Part shown: positions 43,407 through 52,189 of the stretch, in pieces
Numbering within the stretch: position 1 is the stretch's first letter
Layout of the letters: every line of letters starts with the position of its first letter
NCBI GenBank assembly: GCA_022705325.1
Contig: JAKJER010000001.1
Span: 1-64,000 of the forward strand
DNA from: Planctomycetota bacterium
GTDB taxonomy: Bacteria; Planctomycetota; Phycisphaerae; SM23-33
DNA length: 64,000 bases
Direction: 5' to 3'
Notes under the pieces: generated by a model
Database searches by the model: none
Seen by the model: only the letters and a program-made list of their open reading frames with translations
What the model was told of the DNA's origin: nothing
Translations under genes and position numbers: made by a program

Positions 43407-43711
43407 GAGGTTACCTCAGGTTCAGCTTGCGGCTCCGGGTCGCCAGTATGTTCATCGACAACCGGCGGCAACCGGATGAGACAAAAACCAACTATGCCGC
43501 CCTTGCCGCCCGTTTCCAGGCAAAGCAGTCTATGAAGTATAGGAAAGCGCCCAGGGTTTTCAAAGGATATTCTGCAGTTCCCACCAGCCGGTTCGGGCAA
43601 ATCCGGAGGTGAAATCTTCCCGCCGCGGACAGCCAGCTAATCGTTTCGCCGCGGGCTGAAGATTCCTGCGGCAGTCAAGAGGATCGTTTGGCGGACGCGG
43701 GATACATCTCT
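43407..43711. other. 305-bp intergenic region with promoter for the DUF1571 gene
   Basis: The only clear signal is the promoter at 43536-43563. The rest shows short GC-rich inverted stretches but no gene that I can support. Confidence 0.5.
43536..43563 (-). promoter_or_regulatory. Sigma-70-type promoter for the DUF1571 gene
   Basis: On the minus strand TTGAAA (43563-43558) and TATACT (43541-43536) are 16 bp apart. The transcript leader would be about 123 nt. Confidence 0.65.
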
Positions 43712-44071
43712 CTACCCTAAGTGTTCTCTTTCGGGCTTTTGCGCTGCTTTGCCGTCCCCGCCTTGAGGGGTGGATTGCCCTCCCCCTGTCTCACCGTTCA
43801 GCGACCAACCAAGACCGGGCATTTTCAGCGAAGGAAGTGATTCCCCACGATAGTGTCGAAGCCCGAGAACGGCGAACGCCCAAGATGCCAGGATAAAACC
43901 CGATGGTATTCCTGCCTGCCCCATCACCCCGAGTTGATAGCCCATGACAAGGGAAATGGTAGAGAGGCTAAACAAGACCAAAGTTGGCCAAGCCGAGGCT
44001 CGATTCGGCACCATGGAATCAACCTGAACATCTTCTTCCGAGACTCGTAATTTGTCCTGCCGGGCACCCAT
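43712..44071 (-). CDS. Small hypothetical membrane protein
   Basis: This 119-residue protein has two predicted membrane helices (TLVLFSLSTISLVMGYQLGV and IPSGFILASWAFAVLGL) and a polar, glycine-rich C-terminus. Its codon use is less GC-biased than that of the neighbours, which may mean recent acquisition or low expression. AAGGGA precedes the ATG. I recognise no family. Confidence 0.55.
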   Translation of the reverse strand: MGARQDKLRVSEEDVQVDSMVPNRASAWPTLVLFSLSTISLVMGYQLGVMGQAGIPSGFILASWAFAVLGLRHYRGESLPSLKMPGLGWSLNGETGGGQSTPQGGDGKAAQKPEREHLG

Positions 44072-44191
44072 GGCGGTCCCTTTCTGGCTGCCGTTGATGC
44101 TGCCTTAGCCCAATATTCGCGAACACCCGATGCCTGCTTCCAGGAATTGCCGCAGTTAAGGACGCAGTACGCATGAAAGCTCCTTTGCCAG

Positions 44192-45913
44192 TCAACCTGA
44201 GTGCCGGGCCCGCCTCATCTTGGCCTGGGCCTCGCCGCCGTTGAGCACGTAGAGCAGCGGCAGCGGACGGTCCACGCCCTCGATAAACGCCGGCCGGGCC
44301 TGCCAGGGGGCCGCCGACAAGACGTTGGCCAGGTCCATCCAGTATTCCAGCCGGGCCGGGGCCAGGTCCCAGACCATGTGGAAATGATTGGCCGGGGCGT
44401 ATTGCTTATACTCGCCCATCACCGCGTACTTGGGCACGACCCACGTGTGGGGCCAGGTGATGTTGGAGGTGTTGGCGACGGCCTTGGCAAGCTTGGCGGG
44501 CAGGTCGACGGTGCAGGCCTCGTCCCAGACCAGGCTGAACATGCCGCTCAGGTCGCTGTAGGCCAGGCGGGCGGCGACGCCCTGGATGCCGCCCGGGGTG
44601 ACGAACGTCACGCTGTTGCCCCCGCCGGGGAAGTAGTACAGCTCGGCCATCGGCATGGAGACGCGCTTCATGATCGTCTCGCTCTTCTCGCCGGGCTTGC
44701 CCGCCCAGTCGAAGCTGGCGGAGCCGCTGTTGTCGCCGTCGACGATGCCCTTGGCCGCCCAGAGGTCCTTTCGGGTGTAGCCGACCTTGAGCTTGCGGGC
44801 CAGGGCCTGGATCTCCCAGGGCTCCCAGACTTTGCGGAAGTCCATGAACAGCGGCGGGGCCCCGCCGGCCAGCCAGCTCGTGTAGAGCATGGTCAGCAGG
44901 CCCTGGACGTCGGCCTCGGTGGCGAAGGGCATGACGGGTTTGGGCCCGCGGTGATCGAAAGAGGAGTTGAACAGCGATTCCATGGCGTCGGCTACCGGCA
45001 GGGGCAGGCCGCGGCGGTCGCTGCCCCACTCGAGCTGGCTCATGAACCCGCCGCCGACGGCGTTGAGGTCGGACAGCAGGTCGCGGATGACCAAGTACAT
45101 GGCCAGCGACAGGTTGAAGCGTTCGCTGTCGGCAGCCGAGGGCAGCTCCAGCCGCTTGCCCACGTGCTTGTCCACCCAGCCCCGCAGCTCGCGCAGCTCC
45201 TTCTTGTCGTACGCGCCCTTCTGGAGCATGTCGGCCAGCAGCTTCATGTCCAGGCGGGTGATCTCCAGGCCGAAGGTCCGCCGCGTGGGGATCACGTGGG
45301 CCAGGGCGGTCTCCATGCCCATCGAGTCGTGTCCGAAGACGACGACCCGCCGGCCCTTGAGCCCGGCATGGGCCATGGCCGCGTAGCACCAGTCCACCAA
45401 AGCGTCGACGGTGGGCTGGCTGGGCTTGGGGTACTCGCCCGTGTCGGGCCAGCTCCCCACGTTGAGGTGGGCCAGCCGCCCGCTCTGGGCCAGGGCGCCG
45501 TTGAGGGCGTGAGCGTAGACCACGCCGGGCTTGGGCCCGCTGTTGCCGCAGGTGATGTTCACCGGCGTGTCGGGCGGGAGCTGGGCCAGCAGGCTGATGC
45601 CCGTGAGTTGCGGGAAGGCCCAGGTGTCCGGGGCGAGGATCACCGCGTCGACTTCCGCGGCGCGGAACTGGCGGGCAACCTGGTCGGCCTGCTTCTCCCC
45701 GTCGATCAGCACGTCGGACCAGACCACCTCCACCGGCGTGCCGTCGGGCATGCGGACGCCGTCGGCCACGATGTCGGCGATCATCTCGACGATGGTCTTG
45801 CATCGCTTCCGCGAGGCGTCGTCGATTCGGGGATCGCTCGTCGCCGCCACCCCAAACCGCACCGCCCGCCCCTTGTCGCCCTTCACCGCCGCCAGCTTCG
45901 TCGCATTGGCCAT
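44192..45913 (-). CDS. L-fucose isomerase-like protein
   Basis: This 573-residue protein starts MANATKLAAVKGD at the ATG at 45913 with AAAGGAA upstream. It looks like the FucI/AraA fold: an N-terminal Rossmann domain (VVWSDVLIDGEKQADQVARQF), VVVFGHDSMGMETALAHVIPTRR, a middle domain ending with MPFATEADVQGLLTMLYTSW with a likely metal-binding glutamate, and a C-terminal barrel (NHFHMVWD). FucI converts L-fucose to L-fuculose with Mn2+. It may use a different deoxy sugar; no fucose pathway gene is adjacent. Confidence 0.75.
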   Translation of the reverse strand: MANATKLAAVKGDKGRAVRFGVAATSDPRIDDASRKRCKTIVEMIADIVADGVRMPDGTPVEVVWSDVLIDGEKQADQVARQFRAAEVDAVILAPDTWAFPQLTGISLLAQLPPDTPVNITCGNSGPKPGVVYAHALNGALAQSGRLAHLNVGSWPDTGEYPKPSQPTVDALVDWCYAAMAHAGLKGRRVVVFGHDSMGMETALAHVIPTRRTFGLEITRLDMKLLADMLQKGAYDKKELRELRGWVDKHVGKRLELPSAADSERFNLSLAMYLVIRDLLSDLNAVGGGFMSQLEWGSDRRGLPLPVADAMESLFNSSFDHRGPKPVMPFATEADVQGLLTMLYTSWLAGGAPPLFMDFRKVWEPWEIQALARKLKVGYTRKDLWAAKGIVDGDNSGSASFDWAGKPGEKSETIMKRVSMPMAELYYFPGGGNSVTFVTPGGIQGVAARLAYSDLSGMFSLVWDEACTVDLPAKLAKAVANTSNITWPHTWVVPKYAVMGEYKQYAPANHFHMVWDLAPARLEYWMDLANVLSAAPWQARPAFIEGVDRPLPLLYVLNGGEAQAKMRRARHSG

Positions 45914-46017
45914 GGTCGTTCCTTTCTCTGCTCGCTCCACGGGCATTCGACTATAGCTGCTGCGCGGTTTGATCTCAAGAGGAGGACGCACGTGTCCGAG
46001 GCTCTGCGTCCCGCTTA

Positions 46018-49000
46018 TCAGTCGTTGTCCAGGATGTACAGTGCGGCAGAGTCGGGCAGGTCGACCTTGTAGCCCGTCCCGCCGCTCAGCGACAGGATCA
46101 CCAGCTCGGGCCCTTCCAAGAGAGAGTCTTCCACCGGCTGGACGGTTACGTCCACATAGGACTGCCCGGCCGGGATGGTCGCGCTGTTGGAGGTCAGGGT
46201 GGTCGCGCCGACCTTCAGCACGTAGTCCACGTTGAGCTGGGCCTGCCCGCCGAGAGTGAAGTTGACGGTCCTGGCGGGCCCGGCGGCACTGCTGTAGATG
46301 CGGAAGGTCCCCGTGTTGCTGGCCTCGATGGACGCTACGTCAACGGTTCGGACGGTGATCAGCGGATTGACGTTGAAGATCCAGGCGAAGGTGTTGACGA
46401 CCAGCCAGGGCGTGTAGTCGGTTCCGCCCAGCACGCGCAGGCTTACCAGTTCCGCGGCCTCGACGTTGGCGTCGGCGAGGGCTGTCACGACCACGTCGAC
46501 GGAGGCGGCCCCGGCGGGGATGACCACCGTCCCGCCGGTGACGTCCTGGCCGCCGGCGGCGACGGTGTAGTCGGTGTTGCGCAGGGCCGTGCCGCCGAGT
46601 TGGACGTTCACGGTCAGGTCGCCGGTCAGCCCGGCGGTGCGGTAGAGGCGGAAGGTGGCGGTGTCGTCGCCTTCGGTGGCGTACGGGTCGATCCCCAACA
46701 CGTAGACCAGTGGCCTGTCGTTGTCCGCGAGGTTCGCCTGGGCGTTGGCGGGGGCGCCCACGGCATATCCTGCCCCCGCGGTAAGCGTCATTTGCACCTG
46801 CTCAGTGCCTTCGACGATCAGGTCGTCAATGGGGGCCACCTGCACGATGACCGAAGGCGCATTGGCGGGGATGGTGACGGAGTTGCCGGCCAGCACCGTC
46901 GTGCCTGTCTTGAGCACGTAGTCGGTTCCCCGCGTCGCGCTGCCGGCGAGGGCGAAGTTGACGGTCATTTCCGCCGCGGTGACGGCGTTTCGCGTGATGC
47001 GGAAAGACGCGGGGTCGGCGGGTTCGCCCGCCCGCGGGTCGACGGCGACAATGCTCACCGCGGGCAGGTCATCGTCGGCGATGGTGACGGTGGCCTGGCG
47101 GGCGGCGCCGACCGTGTAGCTGAGGCCGGGGCTGACGGTGACGATGGCTGTCTCGGCGCTCTCGACCGCGGTGTCGTCCAGCGGGACGACGAAGAGGTTG
47201 ACCGACGCCTGGCCGTCGGGAATCGTGACGGTGGAGCCGGTCACGAGTGCGCCGTCGGCTGTGCCGCTCCGCAGCTCATAGTCCCGTCCGCGCAGGGCTG
47301 TGCCCGAGGCGAGGAAGGTGACATTCATGTCGCCGGCCAGTCCGGCGTCGCGGGTGATGCGGAAGAGGCCGGTATTGGCTCCGGGCTCGGAGGCATTGTC
47401 ATCGACGGCGGCGACGGTGACCGTCGGCTTGTCGTTGTCGGCGATGTTCACGGTGTCAATGAAGTTCGTGGCATGGACGGTGTAGCCGGTTCCGGCGGGC
47501 AGGCCGATCGCCATCCATTCGGTTCCCTCAACGAGGGCGTCGTCGATGGGCGCCACCGTCACGCTCACGGTGGTGGCGTTGGCGGGGATGGTGACGACGG
47601 TTCCGTTGAGCGGCGTTGTGCCGACCCGCAGCGCGTAGTCCACGTTCCGGGTGGCCGACCCGCTGACGGCGATGTTGACGTTCAGCGGTTGGCTGGTCGC
47701 CTGGCTGCGGGTGATACGGAAGGTCCCCGGAAGGGTCGGCTCGCTTGCCCGGGGGTTGGCGGCCTGGATCGCGACGGTGGGGAGATCGTCATCGAAGATC
47801 CTGACGGTGTCCTGTTTCTGGGCGCCCACTACGTACCCTTGAGAGCCATACACCGTCCCGATCACCGTTTCAGGGGCCTCGACATAGGTGTCGTCCAGCG
47901 GAACCACGTAGAGGTTGACGAACGACTGTCCGTCGGGAATCGTCACGAAGTACCCGGTGAGCGGGGGCGCGGCGATCGAACCGGGCTTCAGCACGTAATC
48001 CCGGCCCCGCACGGCCGTACCGGATGTCATGAAGTAGACGTTCAAGTCGCCGGCGAACCCGGCATTGCGGGTGAGGCGGAAGGCGGCGGCGTCGGTGCCC
48101 GGCTCGCCCCCGGCCAGGTCGATGGCGGCGACCGTTACGGTGGGCAGGTCGTTGTCGGCGATCTCGACCGACGCGGTCGGGGTTGGCGCCAGCGTATAGC
48201 CGCCGCCGGCAGCCAGCGTCATGTCCACGGCTTCCTTGCCCTCGACCGTCAGGTCGTCGCTGACGGCCACGGTCACGTCCACGAAGGTCAGGTTGCCCGG
48301 GATGGTGACGGTGTTGGTCGTCAGGACGGTCGTCCCGGTCTTGAGGACATAGTCGGTCCCCCGCGTGGCCGATCCGCCGACGGTGAAGCTGACCGGCAGG
48401 GCGGCAGCGGTGGCGGCGCTGCGGGTGATGCGGAAGGTCCCGTTGTTGGTGGGCTCTCCGGCGAACCTGTCGATGGCCGAGATCGACACGCCGGGCAGAT
48501 CGTTGTCGATGATGGCCAACTCTCCGCTGGCGGGCGTGCCCGCCGTATAGCCCGTCGCGGTGTAGACCTGGAGGGTGGCCGTCTCGTTCAACTCGACCAG
48601 CGCGTCGTTCACGGGGACCAGGGAGACGACCACCGTGGTGGCATTGGCGGGGATGGTGGCCATCAGGCCCGTCAGGCGGTTGCCGTTCACCTGGAGGGTG
48701 TAGTCAAGCCCGTTCACGGCCGAGCCAGACATGCGGAAATACACGTTGAGCGGGGTGTCGGAGACGGCCGAGCGGGTAAGGGCGTAGGACCCGGCTCGCT
48801 GGCCTTCCTCGGCGGCGGTGGGGTCTATGCTGGTTGCGACGGTGACAAAGAGCTGGTAGGCCGGTGGAGTGGCCCCGCCGAACTTGGTCACGTAGGCGTC
48901 CTGCGTTCCGCCCAGGGTGGTGTCGAACGCTCCGGCTGTGATCGGGAAGCCTGTGGACGCGGTGCCGCCGACGGCGATGATGTTGGACAGGACGTCGTAG

Positions 49001-50985
49001 GTCACGTCCGTGCCCGCCTCGTCGCCCGAGCCGCCCAGGAACGTGCTGAAGACCAGGCCGTTTCCGGTCGCGTTGAGCTGGGTGACGAACGCGTCGCCCC
49101 AGTTGGGCCCGCCGTTGTAGGAGGAGTCGTAGGTGGTGGCGGAGACGGGGAAGTCGTTTGAGCCGGTGAAGCCGGTGACCACCGCCTGATTGGCGGCGTT
49201 GACATCGATGCCGGAGCAGCCATCGTCGCTGGCGGCGCCGCCCAGATAGGTGCTGTAAAGGGCGGCCGACCCAGCCGCGTTGAGCTTGGTCACGAAACCG
49301 TCATACCCGAAGTATCCCCCGCCGTTGAAGGTGGTGTCGAAGGCGCCCGCGGTGGTCGGGAAGTTGGTGGATGCGGTGTAGCCGGCGACATAGGCGTTTC
49401 CCGCCGCATCGATGGCGACCGCCTGCGAGTCGTCGTAGTTGCTTCCGCCCAGGTAGGTTGAATAGACCAGCGAAGTGGCCGGGCTGGTCGCGGCGGTGTT
49501 GATCTTGGCTGCGAAGGCGTCGGTGCCCCCGGCCAGGGTGGTCCGCATCGCCCCGGCGGTGGCGGGGAAGTTGGTGGCCTCGGTTCGGCCTGCGACGTAC
49601 ATCATTCCGTTGTCGTCGCAGTCCACCCCCAACGCGCGGGAGTAGTTGTTGCCGCCCAGGAAGGTCGAATAGCCCAGGGCCGACCCGGTGGAGTTGAGCT
49701 TGAAGGCCACCGCGTCCTGCACGCCGTTGAACGAGCTGTCATAGGCCGAGCCCGCGGTCGGAAACGCGGTGCCGTTGGTGTAGCCCACCACGTAGGCGTG
49801 TCCGATGGAGTCCACGGCGATGGCGGCGCCGGACTCGTCGCCCGTGGTCCCGATGAACGTGGAATAGATCAGGCTGTTCCCGGTGAGGCTCAACTTGGTC
49901 ACGAAGAAGTCGGTGGCCCCGTTGAAGCTGTCGTCGTAGCAGATTCCGCCCATGGGGAAGTCGTTCGACTGCGTCCCGCCGGTGACGAAGACGCCGCTGG
50001 CGTTGACCGCGATGGCGTTGATGTTGTCGTCGCCGCTTCCGCCCAGGTAGGTGGACCACACCCGCTGACCCGAGGGGGAGAACTTGGTGACGAACCCCTC
50101 GTCCCAGAGCCCGTCCCAGGTGGCGTCGACGCCGCTGAGGTAGAAGTAGGAAGGCGACTGGGTGATGCCGGCCACGTAGACGTTCCCGCTGGCGTCTGTG
50201 GCCACCGCGTCGCCCCGCTCCTCGCCCGTCCCGCCCAGATAGGTGGACCAGTTCAGGGCCGGGTCGATCACCAGTGCGGCCTCAGGATCGACCGCGTCGA
50301 AGATGTCGAAGCCGTAGGTGTCGGCGTCGATCAGGCGATAGGCTCCTGCCAGTTCGCGCCGCACTCCGTCGATCTCCTGGTAAATCACCGGGGGCGAGTC
50401 GACCATCTCTCCCAGGTCCGTGCGGAGAAGGAGGCTTCCGTCGGGGCCGATCGCCAGCGGCTGGACGCCCTCAAGGGAAATGGCGATCTGCGACCAATCC
50501 TGGCCCGGGTCAAGGTGGAACTCGTACTTGACGTGATCGGCCGCCCCCAGCATGTACAGGTCGATGCCATCATACAGGTCGTCATAGACGGCCTGTTCGT
50601 AGGCTGACACGTCACTGCGCCAGCGGTCGGCCTGGCCGAGGAAGAAGTTGAAGGTCGGCGCCTGGAGGGCCATGCCCCGGGGGGCGACGGAATAGGCGCC
50701 GTCGAAGCGAGCCCGGACGGTCGCCAGTGCGGCTTGCCCGTCGGCTTGGCCCAGCAGGCTGTAGGTCACCTCCTGCTTGCCCAGGGCGATGGTCGCCCCG
50801 GGGCGCTGGTAGACAAAGTCCAGCGAGTCCGCCCACTGGCCCTGGTTGGCCACGAACAGGCCGCCCGTGCCGGACTGAAACGCCTCGTCCACCTCCAGGG
50901 CGTCCAGCAGCACGCGGGCCTCCAGCGCTTCGAGCAGGTGGAAAGACCGAGCCTGTGCGCGCACACCAATAGCCTGAAGACGCAT
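46018..50985 (-). CDS. Giant SBBP/Calx-beta repeat surface protein with LEPR-XLL-like N-terminus
   Basis: This 1655-residue protein has no classical signal; it begins with a basic segment and FHLLEALEARVLLDAL, close to the LEPR-XLL motif that marks many very large planctomycete proteins. Residues about 30-260 match the domain usually found before SBBP repeats. Seven SBBP repeats follow (each with a WSTYLGG-like strand and VYVAGIT-like strand, about 265-700), then about eight Calx-beta units (SATRGTDYVLK, VTIPANA and IADND motifs). It is probably secreted and calcium-dependent. The last unit ends at the stop with no sorting signal. AAAGGAG precedes the ATG. Confidence 0.85.
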   Translation of the reverse strand: MRLQAIGVRAQARSFHLLEALEARVLLDALEVDEAFQSGTGGLFVANQGQWADSLDFVYQRPGATIALGKQEVTYSLLGQADGQAALATVRARFDGAYSVAPRGMALQAPTFNFFLGQADRWRSDVSAYEQAVYDDLYDGIDLYMLGAADHVKYEFHLDPGQDWSQIAISLEGVQPLAIGPDGSLLLRTDLGEMVDSPPVIYQEIDGVRRELAGAYRLIDADTYGFDIFDAVDPEAALVIDPALNWSTYLGGTGEERGDAVATDASGNVYVAGITQSPSYFYLSGVDATWDGLWDEGFVTKFSPSGQRVWSTYLGGSGDDNINAIAVNASGVFVTGGTQSNDFPMGGICYDDSFNGATDFFVTKLSLTGNSLIYSTFIGTTGDESGAAIAVDSIGHAYVVGYTNGTAFPTAGSAYDSSFNGVQDAVAFKLNSTGSALGYSTFLGGNNYSRALGVDCDDNGMMYVAGRTEATNFPATAGAMRTTLAGGTDAFAAKINTAATSPATSLVYSTYLGGSNYDDSQAVAIDAAGNAYVAGYTASTNFPTTAGAFDTTFNGGGYFGYDGFVTKLNAAGSAALYSTYLGGAASDDGCSGIDVNAANQAVVTGFTGSNDFPVSATTYDSSYNGGPNWGDAFVTQLNATGNGLVFSTFLGGSGDEAGTDVTYDVLSNIIAVGGTASTGFPITAGAFDTTLGGTQDAYVTKFGGATPPAYQLFVTVATSIDPTAAEEGQRAGSYALTRSAVSDTPLNVYFRMSGSAVNGLDYTLQVNGNRLTGLMATIPANATTVVVSLVPVNDALVELNETATLQVYTATGYTAGTPASGELAIIDNDLPGVSISAIDRFAGEPTNNGTFRITRSAATAAALPVSFTVGGSATRGTDYVLKTGTTVLTTNTVTIPGNLTFVDVTVAVSDDLTVEGKEAVDMTLAAGGGYTLAPTPTASVEIADNDLPTVTVAAIDLAGGEPGTDAAAFRLTRNAGFAGDLNVYFMTSGTAVRGRDYVLKPGSIAAPPLTGYFVTIPDGQSFVNLYVVPLDDTYVEAPETVIGTVYGSQGYVVGAQKQDTVRIFDDDLPTVAIQAANPRASEPTLPGTFRITRSQATSQPLNVNIAVSGSATRNVDYALRVGTTPLNGTVVTIPANATTVSVTVAPIDDALVEGTEWMAIGLPAGTGYTVHATNFIDTVNIADNDKPTVTVAAVDDNASEPGANTGLFRITRDAGLAGDMNVTFLASGTALRGRDYELRSGTADGALVTGSTVTIPDGQASVNLFVVPLDDTAVESAETAIVTVSPGLSYTVGAARQATVTIADDDLPAVSIVAVDPRAGEPADPASFRITRNAVTAAEMTVNFALAGSATRGTDYVLKTGTTVLAGNSVTIPANAPSVIVQVAPIDDLIVEGTEQVQMTLTAGAGYAVGAPANAQANLADNDRPLVYVLGIDPYATEGDDTATFRLYRTAGLTGDLTVNVQLGGTALRNTDYTVAAGGQDVTGGTVVIPAGAASVDVVVTALADANVEAAELVSLRVLGGTDYTPWLVVNTFAWIFNVNPLITVRTVDVASIEASNTGTFRIYSSAAGPARTVNFTLGGQAQLNVDYVLKVGATTLTSNSATIPAGQSYVDVTVQPVEDSLLEGPELVILSLSGGTGYKVDLPDSAALYILDND

Positions 50986-51131
50986 GACGAGCTCCTTTCA
51001 TAAGACACGTGATTGTCGCACCGAAGTAGCGCCTGGCGACCTGAACCAGAATAGCCCAAGGCGGGGATTGTGTCAACGGGGACCGCCCGGCATGTGCGTA
51101 AGACCAGCCGTAGCAGGCAATCGAGCACGCT

Positions 51132-52109
51132 TTAGCCGGCCCCCGGGCCGCGGCCCCACAGCCACATCACGATCGGCAGGACCAGCACCAGGTACATCAC
51201 CGTGTTGGCCACGAACAGGATCGACGCGCAACGCGGGCGCAGGTGGAACATCGACGCGACGGCCACCCCGATGACGGCGGAGGGCACGAACGACTCGATC
51301 ACGAACACCTCCAGCCGCAGGCCCTCCAGGGGCCAGGGAGTCAGGTGCAGCAGGGCGACGACGGACCAGCCCAGGCCCACTCCCACGCCGAATCGCAGGG
51401 CGCCCAGGGCGAGGATCATCTTCCACAAGCGCCCCATGTCGCCCAGGTGCAGGCGCATGCCGATCCCGAAATACGCCATCGCGGTCACCACCACCATGAG
51501 CACGTCGACGACGTGAAGGTCGTCGATGAAGGCGGGACGGGGCACCCGCGCCAGGCACAGGATGATGCTGACGACGGAGATGGGCAGCGATACCGCCCGC
51601 CAGTCCAGCAGGTTCTGCAGCATCAGTCGCCCCAGGGGCCGACGGTCGGCGCCGTGGGCGAAGTGGCGGGCCAGCGGGTAGTGGAACAGGACGGTCATCG
51701 GCGTCCAACTCAGGCAGTACAGGCTCACCAGGCCAAGCCCCTGCTCTCCATAGAGCAGGTAGAGCACGATGCCGCCCATGGTAATGCCCGTGTTCCCGGC
51801 AGCGCCGGCCACCGCGAGCAGGCCGCGGTCCTCGAAATTCAGACCGATCGCCCGTCCGCCCAGCAGGGCGGCCAGGCCCATCATGGCCCAGTGGACGGCC
51901 GCCAGCACCGGCAGCAGGGCGTCGCTCACGCGCGGGGCGTCTAACACCCAGATGGTCAGGAAGCTGACGGCCGTGTAGCCGAAAACGGCCACGAAGGTCA
52001 TGCACCAGTCGGCCACCCGCTGCGGCAGCAGCCCGCGCTTGCGCGCAACGTACCCGCCGGCCAGCGAGGCCAGGATCACGGCGACCGTCATGAGCAGGCG
52101 AATCGTCAC
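51132..52109 (-). CDS. AEC (auxin efflux carrier) family transporter
   Basis: This 325-residue protein has about ten membrane helices in the AEC pattern, with AGAAGNTGITMGGIVLYLLYG and the NTG-type kink in the first half, and FVIESFVPSAVIGVAVASMFHLRP in the second. Members carry organic acids such as malate or unknown small solutes. It is a single gene on the minus strand with no substrate hint from neighbours. Confidence 0.82.
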   Translation of the reverse strand: MTIRLLMTVAVILASLAGGYVARKRGLLPQRVADWCMTFVAVFGYTAVSFLTIWVLDAPRVSDALLPVLAAVHWAMMGLAALLGGRAIGLNFEDRGLLAVAGAAGNTGITMGGIVLYLLYGEQGLGLVSLYCLSWTPMTVLFHYPLARHFAHGADRRPLGRLMLQNLLDWRAVSLPISVVSIILCLARVPRPAFIDDLHVVDVLMVVVTAMAYFGIGMRLHLGDMGRLWKMILALGALRFGVGVGLGWSVVALLHLTPWPLEGLRLEVFVIESFVPSAVIGVAVASMFHLRPRCASILFVANTVMYLVLVLPIVMWLWGRGPGAG

Positions 52110-52151
52110 GGGTTGATTAACGCCCCGATGGGCGGAGCATTCGATGGACTG

Positions 52152-52174
52152 CCTGGATCACTGAAGTGACCAGG
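52152..52174. repeat. CCTGG-TCACT palindrome, single copy
   Basis: CCTGG-A-TCACT-GA-AGTGA-CCAGG lies just downstream of the GH106 gene, in the gap before the AEC transporter. It is the same family as 40626-40670 and 55419-55441. Confidence 0.8.
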
Positions 52175-52189
52175 CCGCCAGGCTGCGGA

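Noticed and set aside
46600..49161. 853-codon open frame on the plus strand opposite the giant repeat gene
   Set aside because: It mirrors the repeat structure of the real gene, and its translation is low-complexity G/D/R/V with no motif.
46018..50985. Direct DNA repeats resembling a CRISPR or satellite array
   Set aside because: The recurrence follows SBBP and Calx-beta protein repeats at variable spacing in one open frame; there are no constant repeats with unique spacers and no cas genes.
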